From Apium graveolens (lineage: Eukaryota > Streptophyta > Magnoliopsida > Apiales > Apiaceae), in contig NC_133648.1 in assembly GCF_009905375.1 (NCBI RefSeq), forward strand, positions 90,708,631 through 90,772,630: a stretch of 64,000 nt of DNA, written 5' to 3'. The translations under genes were made by a program, and so were the position numbers. The notes below the pieces were generated by a model. The model was not told the DNA's origin. It did no database searches and was given only the letters and a program-made list of their open reading frames with translations. Positions 56,900 to 64,000 of this stretch are shown here, in pieces; positions within the stretch are counted from its first letter, which is position 1, and each line of letters begins with the position of its first letter.

Positions 56900-58314
56900 A
56901 CTTGTTCTATGTTATCAGACTTTATGATCAGTATTTACAGAATTAATCTCTTTGTATATTCTGTGCATTAATTGATAAATGTCTTTAAGTACTGACTGTT
57001 GTCTGATATATGTTTCTAAACTCTGATAAGTGATATGTCTGTTTCAGTAACTATTCTATCCTATGAGGATAACTGTGCTAGATACTGACCTATTAGTCTT
57101 CAATAAACAAATGATCCCATGAAAGAAGTAATTATTTCTGTGGAAATCTTATGACACAAGCAAATTCTGATAACTGAGCTTAGTTAAGTTTACTTTGTAT
57201 ATCTTATTACTAAGTCACAAATTAGAATAATGCTACTCATCTGTTTAAGTTCTGATTCTAGTAAAACTGCTGAATGTACTAAGTGCTGATAAACCTCACT
57301 TATCAAAAGAAGAAGAACAATAATCAAAGAATAATATCAGGTACTCCTTTGAGATCTAGAGTAAAAATGTGAAAGGGACGACCCAAGTGCATTGCTGGTA
57401 TTAAGTAAATATGCATTAGAAAAGCAAAATATTTTCTTGGTGACTTTTCACACTCTATGATTACTGGAGAAATACTCTGATAATAGCATAAATTCTGATA
57501 AACAGTCGTGACTCACTTACACTGAGAAGCCACTGTAAAATAGAATTTCAAAAGATGCATAAAATTAGCACAACAAACAGTTGAGGTGGACTCATGCATG
57601 AACTCATTTATCAGTAGGTTTCAGGATAGTGACAGCTCTTTAGCAAAATTTTAATTATGACTTATTTCTAAGATGTACTGAAGTAAATCAGACTTTACTC
57701 TTTGTCTGTTATTTAGCTTAATGCACACACACATCACTCCATATGAATGATGAAATTTCTGTGGTGGTCTCTGTTATTTTAGATAAACAGTCATTGTGTC
57801 ACTTCTGCACAAAATTCTGAGGACAAGTTCTAGTTACACGTTCTGATGATTAAGTTCTGACATTCATAACTAAGAACTTGTATGAGTATTTACTCAGATA
57901 GATATTCCTTGTTCAAGTTAAGACATTATGTTCTGATGACTGTTAAGTTCTGGTATAGGTCTAAGTTCTGATTTTTCAGTCTAACCCTTTACTTGACTTA
58001 TCTGTGCATAAAATTTGGTAACAGTCTCAGATTAATTTCGAAATGTTGAAGTGGAAGATTAATAGTCTATGGTTAAAACATAATGGCACTCGTTCTTGAA
58101 CAGTTCACTCTTGTTACATGTGCACATTCCTTTTCCAATGACTGTTATTCTTTTTCAAAGTCTAGGGAGACGAGGTAGAATTACTTCTATCTGTCCGCAT
58201 TAAATATCTTTGCGTCTCTTGGCATTCTCTTGCCTTTATATGCAACCACTTCACATCAGTCTTTCCATCACATTCTTCTCACACACTTATCCTCCTTCTT
58301 CTGTCAAAAACACA
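56900..58314 (+). other. Element C pol-accessory gap, first part, rich in the family motif
   Basis: Noncoding. AGTTCTGAT or close variants occur many times (near 57022, 57247, 57284, 57493, 57850, 57867, 57930, 57968). A TTTATATGC box at 58236-58244 lies about 75 bp before the small ORF at 58315. Confidence 0.6.
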
Positions 58315-58590
58315 ATGGTTCGATTCAACATGTTTTTGAACTCACAAACCTTCACAATGGAGCTCAGTTGTGCTGAGTGGCAGCAGGAGTGGCATATAAC
58401 AGCCATTCCTGAGGAGATCTGGGACTCTGTCCCACAGGAGGTGCTGGCTCACCTTCTATTCTTCGAGATGGATTATCATCGCCATCTGGAGCGTCTGGAG
58501 GAGGAACGGCGGGAAGCTATCCGTCAGCAAGAGCGAATCATACGACTCGCCATCTTGTTCGTCGAAGATAGGAAGAGGAAGATGACTTAA
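58315..58590 (+). CDS. Small ORF between pol and accessory gene (91 aa), unknown
   Basis: Starts at the ATG in ACACAATGGTTCG, the same style of start as the accessory genes. The protein begins MVRFNMFLNS, has a Trp-containing middle (AEWQQEWHITAIPEEIWD) and ends in a charged helix (EMDYHRHLERLEEERREA...) with a basic tail. I recognise no family. GC content and codon choice (CGG, CGC, CTG, GAG) look richer than in gag, pol and the accessory gene, so it may have been captured from elsewhere. A TATA-like box lies about 75 bp upstream. Elements A and B have no evident counterpart. It could also be noncoding by function. Confidence 0.5.
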   Translation: MVRFNMFLNSQTFTMELSCAEWQQEWHITAIPEEIWDSVPQEVLAHLLFFEMDYHRHLERLEEERREAIRQQERIIRLAILFVEDRKRKMT

Positions 58591-59270
58591 TCTCGTCTTC
58601 TTCCTGTTCTTCTTCATCCTCAGTTTTGTCACGCTTCTTAGCTAGGACTAAAGCTGTTGATGTTAGGATTAGAAGCTTAGGGAAAATCTTGTATTGATGT
58701 AATTTCAATTTCATATATGTATTGACTTGATATATTAATGAAAACTGTTTTTACTTCAAGATTTTGTCTCTGAGTTATTTTATCTTGTGTTGATAAATCC
58801 TGATTGATATTCTGATGACCATTTAAATTTTGTTTTTATTTAAGTTCTGATTCTCCGTCAGCACTTATTCATAGAAATTATCTCGGTCATTTTTAACATG
58901 ATTCATTTTCAGAATATTAATGTTGCAGTGAAAAACAATCCAATCAGTGATAACGGGTTAAAATTTGAATTGTTTCCCTTGACAAAAGGAACAGTTTTTT
59001 TTTCCTTGAAACTCGGCAAATGGGTAAGTCATGATTACTGTTTTCTCGAGCCCAGTAACTATCCGTTATTACTGCATGTCTGACAGGTGTCCAACGGTAA
59101 CATTTTTTTTGTATAAGTACAGCAGAGAGAAGATTTCTTTAATCTTTTTAATTTCTTCATCTTCTATCTCTCTTCTTACTTTTACTCTTCTTCACTTTAC
59201 TATTTCCGTTGTTTTCATACAGATATTATATCAAACACCTATCAGGCATACTTAACTCTAACTTTTTCAC
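58591..59270 (+). promoter_or_regulatory. Element C gap, second part, with TATA box before the accessory gene
   Basis: AT-rich 3' trailer of the small ORF, then further motif copies (near 58797, 58816, 58843). A TATAAGTA at 59112-59119 lies about 155 bp before the accessory ATG, followed by a pyrimidine-rich leader. I infer an internal promoter. Confidence 0.55.
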
Positions 59271-62200
59271 ATGGCACCAAAGGATTTAATCATTGATGGA
59301 GCAAAGTTTGTTCCAAACAACTATGCTGCAATTCTTGATCATACTGAAGCTCCATCTGAATTGCATTTTGTGCAAGATCTTCTTGCACACAGTGAGGTTG
59401 GGTACGCCTTAACTCAGCCTGAATTATTTTCAAGTCAACAAGTTCTGCGGTTCTGGAGGACTGGAGTTTTTGATGATGGTGGTAAACGAGGAACTCCCAG
59501 TATTATCTTCCAAGTGGGTGATTCTTCCTATGTAGTCACTCCTGGTACAGTACGAAGAGCATTACATCTTCCAGAAGATTGTACTTTCTCTATACCAGAG
59601 GAATCAGAACTTCGGGGGTTAATGACTGAATTGGGATATGAAAAGAGTCTGACGAAACTTGGACAATTGAAACGGGCTAATATCAGAAGAGAATGGAGTT
59701 TCTTCTTCGATTGCATCACCAAGGCTTTTGGCAACAAGTGTTCAAATTTTGATGCCATCCCAATTCTGAGTCAGCACATCGGGTATGCTATTATCCATCA
59801 AACTCATTTTGATTTTGCAACTGGAATAATTGGTTTTATTGGGGATAGGATGACAGAGGATCGAGATGTTGTTTATTTTGCGAGATTCTGTCAACTTATT
59901 TATACATATTGTACTGCTGAACCTCAGTTAGTCAGCACTCAAACCCCATCTTTTAAGGTTGCCAAAAGGTACTTCAACGACCTGATAAATGCTGATACAA
60001 AGAAATCAATTGTGAGACAATTACAGATCCCTCAGTCTGTGAAACAGATTCTGGTAAATGCTGATCCTGCTACTTACAAATCTGTTTACTCAAATGTTCA
60101 ACCAACTCACCATAACCAAAATCCATCAACCTCAGTCCCTACCTCTCATTCTACTCAACCTAACCTCAGAACTTATCTCAAATCCTATCTCTCAACTTCA
60201 CAGACTGCTCAACCTTCTTCTTCAACACCTACTGTGAAGCCTACAGCCTCTAAGCCAAAGAGGACAAAGACTGTTCCTCAAACATCTCAGAAGAAGCGGA
60301 GGATTACTTTGAGAGATGAATCAGATTCTGAGGATCAGATTCCATCTTCAGAACCTATGATAGATGAAGCTGAGAAGGCAACTTCTCAGAAGGATTCTGA
60401 AATTGGGGGTTCTAGGCTTCTCAAGAGGCTTAGACGTATGACGGTTCCTGCAACTCCCAAGGAATCCACATCAACAAGGAAGTACAAGAAACAGAGGGCA
60501 CAGAGGCCAGTTTCAGATGATGAGGAGGAAGCAGCTAAGGAAGGGGATCAGGAATCTCTGATCTCACAAGACAAGGAATTTGCTCCAGTCACTTCTTCTC
60601 CATCAACTCCATCTCAGGAACCTGTATCTGATAAGGCTAATTCACCTTCTATATCTCTTGTTGATCCAGGCACAAGTGCTGAAATTGATATTCAGAACTT
60701 GGTTGTGCCTGAAATACTTTTCTTAGAAGCTCCAACAGCAAATAATCCTTCCACAACACCTGTTACTGATGCTGTTCAAACTCCTGAGTTATCACTAACA
60801 CCTTCTCTGCATCAAGATGATGATCAGATTTTAGGTGAGCATCAGGATATGGCTGTTGATCAGAACTTAGTATCAGATCAGCAATTAGAGGATGTTGAAG
60901 CCTCCATTGCTACTCATACAGTTGTCTTATCAGACGATACTGATTCTGTAAATTCTGATGCTGCAAATGTTGGAGATACTGGTGAAGCTGCTACAACTAT
61001 AGATGCTGATGAAGCAGGTCCTTCAGGACATACTCCTCCACTGACTCTTCCTAAGTCTGAACTGCTAAAGGAGTTTGTTATCAGGGATGCACCAGTACCT
61101 TGGAGTGAAACTCCTGCAGGTCAGGAGTGGACTAAGGAATGGAACTCAGTTTCATGTGTTCCAAATGCTTTACATCTTGCTGAGCACTTGACTAAAGCTG
61201 ATGAAATGCTAAATTCTGATGATTTTAAAATCCAGCTTAGAGTCACTGCATTGAGTACTAAACATCTACAAGGTCTTCATTCCAATACTCATGCAGAGCT
61301 ACACAAGATTCAGGAGAACTTAATTAAACAGGAACAAGTTTGGAAACTTGATAAGAAAAAGTTCTTCCAACCTACCATTGACAGGATTGCTTATATTGAG
61401 AAAACTCAAGAGCAGCAACAAGCTCAGCTTGATCAAATTCTGACAAATCAAGCTTCTCAGCAATCACAACTTACAGAAATCCAATCTTCAGTGGAATTGC
61501 TTATCTCTCTTCTACTTCCTGCTGATGCCAAAAAGGGGGAGAAAGTGATTAAGTCCAAATGCAAGGATGACAAGTCACTGAAAGGAAAGGATGATGGAAA
61601 AGATGACCAAGGAAACTCTGGAATGGGTAGTGGTCATAGTCAAGGTAGAAGGTTTATATCAAGACAAGCTAGTCACAGAACAAGTTCTGATACTGGGAAA
61701 AGAATAAGTTCTGCTGCTGGTAAAAGAATAAGTTCTGATGAACTTCTAGATCTTGATGAGGAAATGTCGAGACAGTTATTTCTTCAAGAAAATCCAGGGA
61801 TGGACTTGGAAAGTTTAAAGGAAGAAGAAGCCAGACTTAAATCAGAGAAAGTCACATCTAAATCTGAAGCTTCTGGTAAAAAGTCACTTCCAAAACTGAA
61901 AGGTATTGTGATTAAAGAAAAGGCACAAACTGAAGCAACATTTGCTAGATCGCAACCACAGATAGATTCAAGATCCAAGGGTAAAGAAAAGGTTGGTGAA
62001 CCTATCAAGCCTTATGTACCTCCTGAGGAAGAAGAAATTACTGATGGAAAAGATAATCTTGCTCTGACTTCAAGAAAAGTTCTTAAAACAACCTCTGACA
62101 TGGCTCAAGTTGTTCAGAGTCAAGAAATTGTAAGTTCTGATATTCAGAAGAAGCAAGTAACCTCTGACAGTGCTCAAGTTAACTTGATATCAGAAATTAA

Positions 62201-62978
62201 ATCTAAAACACTCCTACCAGGATTCACTAAAGCAAAACAGACTCAATCTTTGAAGACTACTTCAAGTGGTTTTGAAGCAAGAGTAGTTACTGGAAAGGAA
62301 GCTAGAGATAAAACTGGATTGGGAAGTGCTGATGAAAGAAGAGTACACAACACTACCGATGATCAAACTTCCTTGAGTGAACCAGGTATTGGAGCAACTC
62401 CTGAAAGATTGAATCAACTAGAATCTGTACAGATGGTTTACCATACCTACTTGAAAGAATACATCATGTTGTATTTCATGACAGATGGTAGGGTTTATCA
62501 TATAAGACAAAATGCCATTCCGTTGAAGTATTTTGAAGAATTGGAGCATGTATTGTTCTTACTTCAAGTGGATGACAGAATAACAGAGACTGCTGCAAAC
62601 TACTTAAAGGAACAGATTCAGAGACAGAAAAGACTTTATTCTGTTAAGTCTGACAGCAGATATGTTCCAAAGTACAGAAATCACAATGGTGATATTGTTG
62701 ATATGAAGCCTAATACTGCACAGATCAGAACATATCTTGGTATTAAGGGGCTTGAATTCAATCTAGAGTCTAACAAAGCTTATGTCATAAGACTAGATCA
62801 GGAGTTGGGAAAAGCAAAGATTAATGATCTCAGAGCTGCAATATTTCAAACTGGTGAAGATACTGCAGAGCTTAAAGATGTTAAACGGAGAATGATTGAT
62901 GAACTCAGATATGCTGAGAAATGTTTGTTGAAGAATTATCTCAGAACAACTCCTGACATCAGAGAGATCAGAAAATGA
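59271..62978 (+). CDS. Element C accessory protein (1235 aa), unknown function
   Basis: The only uninterrupted accessory gene among the three Sirevirus-like elements with one. Residues 1-250 form the shared N-terminal domain (VLRFWRTGVFD; VRRALHLPED; IRREWSFFFDCITKAF; SNFDAI; VVYFARFCQLIYTYC). Residues about 270-620 are Ser/Thr/Pro-rich with Lys/Arg clusters (KKRRITLR, possible nuclear localisation) and acidic tracts. Residues about 640-760 are helical and Gln-rich, probably coiled coil. A charged linker follows with AGTTCTGAT motifs (ISSD, 61681-61740). Residues about 1040-1235 look globular (YIMLYFMTDGRVYHI; KYFEELEHVLFLL). No signal peptide or membrane segment is seen. Its age and open frame suggest recent selection on the coding sequence. 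Confidence 0.88.
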   Translation: MAPKDLIIDGAKFVPNNYAAILDHTEAPSELHFVQDLLAHSEVGYALTQPELFSSQQVLRFWRTGVFDDGGKRGTPSIIFQVGDSSYVVTPGTVRRALHLPEDCTFSIPEESELRGLMTELGYEKSLTKLGQLKRANIRREWSFFFDCITKAFGNKCSNFDAIPILSQHIGYAIIHQTHFDFATGIIGFIGDRMTEDRDVVYFARFCQLIYTYCTAEPQLVSTQTPSFKVAKRYFNDLINADTKKSIVRQLQIPQSVKQILVNADPATYKSVYSNVQPTHHNQNPSTSVPTSHSTQPNLRTYLKSYLSTSQTAQPSSSTPTVKPTASKPKRTKTVPQTSQKKRRITLRDESDSEDQIPSSEPMIDEAEKATSQKDSEIGGSRLLKRLRRMTVPATPKESTSTRKYKKQRAQRPVSDDEEEAAKEGDQESLISQDKEFAPVTSSPSTPSQEPVSDKANSPSISLVDPGTSAEIDIQNLVVPEILFLEAPTANNPSTTPVTDAVQTPELSLTPSLHQDDDQILGEHQDMAVDQNLVSDQQLEDVEASIATHTVVLSDDTDSVNSDAANVGDTGEAATTIDADEAGPSGHTPPLTLPKSELLKEFVIRDAPVPWSETPAGQEWTKEWNSVSCVPNALHLAEHLTKADEMLNSDDFKIQLRVTALSTKHLQGLHSNTHAELHKIQENLIKQEQVWKLDKKKFFQPTIDRIAYIEKTQEQQQAQLDQILTNQASQQSQLTEIQSSVELLISLLLPADAKKGEKVIKSKCKDDKSLKGKDDGKDDQGNSGMGSGHSQGRRFISRQASHRTSSDTGKRISSAAGKRISSDELLDLDEEMSRQLFLQENPGMDLESLKEEEARLKSEKVTSKSEASGKKSLPKLKGIVIKEKAQTEATFARSQPQIDSRSKGKEKVGEPIKPYVPPEEEEITDGKDNLALTSRKVLKTTSDMAQVVQSQEIVSSDIQKKQVTSDSAQVNLISEIKSKTLLPGFTKAKQTQSLKTTSSGFEARVVTGKEARDKTGLGSADERRVHNTTDDQTSLSEPGIGATPERLNQLESVQMVYHTYLKEYIMLYFMTDGRVYHIRQNAIPLKYFEELEHVLFLLQVDDRITETAANYLKEQIQRQKRLYSVKSDSRYVPKYRNHNGDIVDMKPNTAQIRTYLGIKGLEFNLESNKAYVIRLDQELGKAKINDLRAAIFQTGEDTAELKDVKRRMIDELRYAEKCLLKNYLRTTPDIREIRK

Positions 62979-63185
62979 TGAAGCCAAGTCGAAGATCTAC
63001 AACTGCTTAAATTCTGATGTTTATACAGATTGAAGTTGTTATCAGAAGCTGAATTGGTAAAAACTTTAAGGACTGTAAGTTGTAGTTATCTTGTCTATTT
63101 CTCATGCATTTGTACTTAATGTTTTTGACATCATCAAATATCTGTTAAACTTGTATATTTTGTTAATTTACAAGTTGGGGGAGAT
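62979..63185 (+). other. Element C 3' untranslated region and polypurine tract
   Basis: Short noncoding stretch ending AAGTTGGGGGAGAT (63172-63185), the polypurine tract before the 3' LTR. Confidence 0.9.
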
Positions 63186-63784
63186 TGTTAGATATATTTG
63201 ATAATGTCATGGCTAATATGTTTTATGTTTAGATTTCAGATCTTATTTGAATAGAACAAATCAGTACTTAACTGATCAGTACTTATACTGGAAGTCAGAA
63301 CTTAAGGGATATCAGTACTTATGTCATCAGGAGATAGATATCAGAACTTAAGTGCTGAAGGACGATCAGATAAGGACAGTAGCTGATTAAAGTTAAGAAG
63401 ATCAAGATAAACATAAGAAGAGATATGCATGAAGAAGGAATTCCGTGAAGAATGGAATACTTGGAATAGAAGATATCTGATTGATATATTTTAGGAAGCA
63501 GAATTATATTCCATATCAATTAGCGAATATCTTGTAACTGTGTAGTATATAAACACAGAAATAGAGTTTACACTATAAGTGTTATCATTATCGAGAATAT
63601 TATTAAATATAACTCTATTAGCTCTCGTGATATTTTGTTCATCACTGAGAGATAACAGTTCCAGATTGTAACAGAGTTTATTGTTTAAATAAAGTTTGTT
63701 TTCTGTTACACAAGTTCTTGAAATTTGATTTGATTGTAATAAACACTGTATTCACCCCCTCTACAGTGAAAGTGTGACCTAACA
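63186..63784 (+). repeat. Element C 3' LTR
   Basis: 599 bp, one difference from 50765-51363. Followed by ATCCA, the right target duplication. Confidence 0.97.
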
Positions 63785-64000
63785 ATCCATTAACGGATAA
63801 TACAAAGCCATCAATGGATAAATTAAAGCCATCAACGGATAAATCAAAGTCATCAACGGATAAATCAATCAACGGATAAGTCCATCAAAGGATAAATCAG
63901 TTCTGTGCATTAACGGAAGACCAGTCTAGTACAGAAATCTCAATTTCAGAACTACAGATCATATCTGAACCAGTCTCTACCCCTACTTCATCATATACAG
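63785..64000. repeat. Right flank of C: short tandem array with B-type motif
   Basis: From 63785 to about 63920 a unit near 20 bp (CATCAACGGATAAATCAAAG) repeats about seven times with variation. It contains the TCAACGGAT motif of element B, so C probably landed in an LTR or debris of a B-related family. The copy of GAAGACCAGTCTAGTACAG follows at 63914. Confidence 0.75.

Larger units (their letters stand above)
50765..63784 (+). mobile_element. Element C: young Sirevirus-like Copia element with accessory genes
   Basis: 13,020 bp. LTRs of 599 bp differ at one position by my reading (CTAGTAGC against CTATTAGC). Target duplication ATCCA at 50760-50764 and 63785-63789. Order: LTR, PBS, gag, pol, long gap with a small ORF, accessory gene, polypurine tract, LTR. 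gag, pol and accessory frames are open. pol carries an in-frame deletion of about 72 codons at the RT/RNase H boundary, so this copy probably cannot replicate alone. Confidence 0.97.

Noticed and set aside
3237..62978. Calling the accessory genes envelope genes
   Set aside because: No signal peptide, membrane anchor or cleavage motif is visible in A, B, C or F. 'Env-like' is kept only as a positional label.
1..64000. tRNA, rRNA or intact host gene
   Set aside because: None recognised on either strand; all long open frames belong to retroelements.

Overview
This window is plant nuclear DNA, almost certainly from a eudicot (AT-rich; the Sirevirus-type Copia and Athila-type Gypsy elements seen here are plant-restricted). 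I found no intact host gene. It is a stack of nested and adjacent LTR retrotransposons with two short stretches of decayed intergenic DNA. Element ages below are relative and come from counting differences between paired LTRs by eye.

Layout, left to right. (1) 1-9284, + strand: element A, the 3' part of an old Sirevirus-like Copia element (broken pol, broken accessory gene, 3' LTR). (2) 9285-10960: intergenic DNA with short tandem repeats. (3) 10961-35335, + strand: element B, a full-length Sirevirus-like Copia element with 1058-bp LTRs (6 differences) and target duplication AAAAC. Its pol gene is split at 16711-27854 by element F, a complete Athila-type Gypsy element on the - strand (target duplication CCAAC; gag, pol, env-like gene). 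(4) 35341-40108: decayed intergenic DNA with a possible GRF zinc-finger relic, a large inverted repeat and dispersed repeats. (5) 40109-43473, - strand: element D, the 3' end of a relative of A, cut by (6) element E, from 43474 to about 50655, - strand, a Tork/TNT1-94-like Copia element with one visible LTR, a broken gag-pol and a Stowaway-like MITE in its leader. (7) 50765-63784, + strand: element C, a very young Sirevirus-like element (599-bp LTRs with one difference, target duplication ATCCA). It has open gag, pol, a small extra ORF and a 1235-codon accessory gene, but pol lacks about 72 codons at the RT/RNase H boundary. (8) 63785-64000: a short tandem array into which C inserted.

The most interesting signal is shared by A, B, C and F. 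Each carries a large non-gag/pol gene downstream of pol. Just upstream of that gene, each repeats the family-specific sequence motif found in its own LTR, followed by a TATA box about 95-155 bp before the ATG. The Copia accessory proteins share an N-terminal domain, which by eye also resembles the env-like domain of the Athila element. In B, and less clearly in C, the family motif also sits inside the linkers of gag, pol and the accessory gene. I infer an independently transcribed accessory gene, possibly encoding a factor that recognises the element's own repeated motif. That last step is a hypothesis.

Within each element the usual scheme applies: LTR promoter, tRNA-primed minus strand (PBS), gag particle protein, pol (protease, integrase, RT, RNase H in Copia; protease, RT, RNase H, integrase in Gypsy), polypurine tract, LTR. 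Only C and the F and B gag genes look close to functional.
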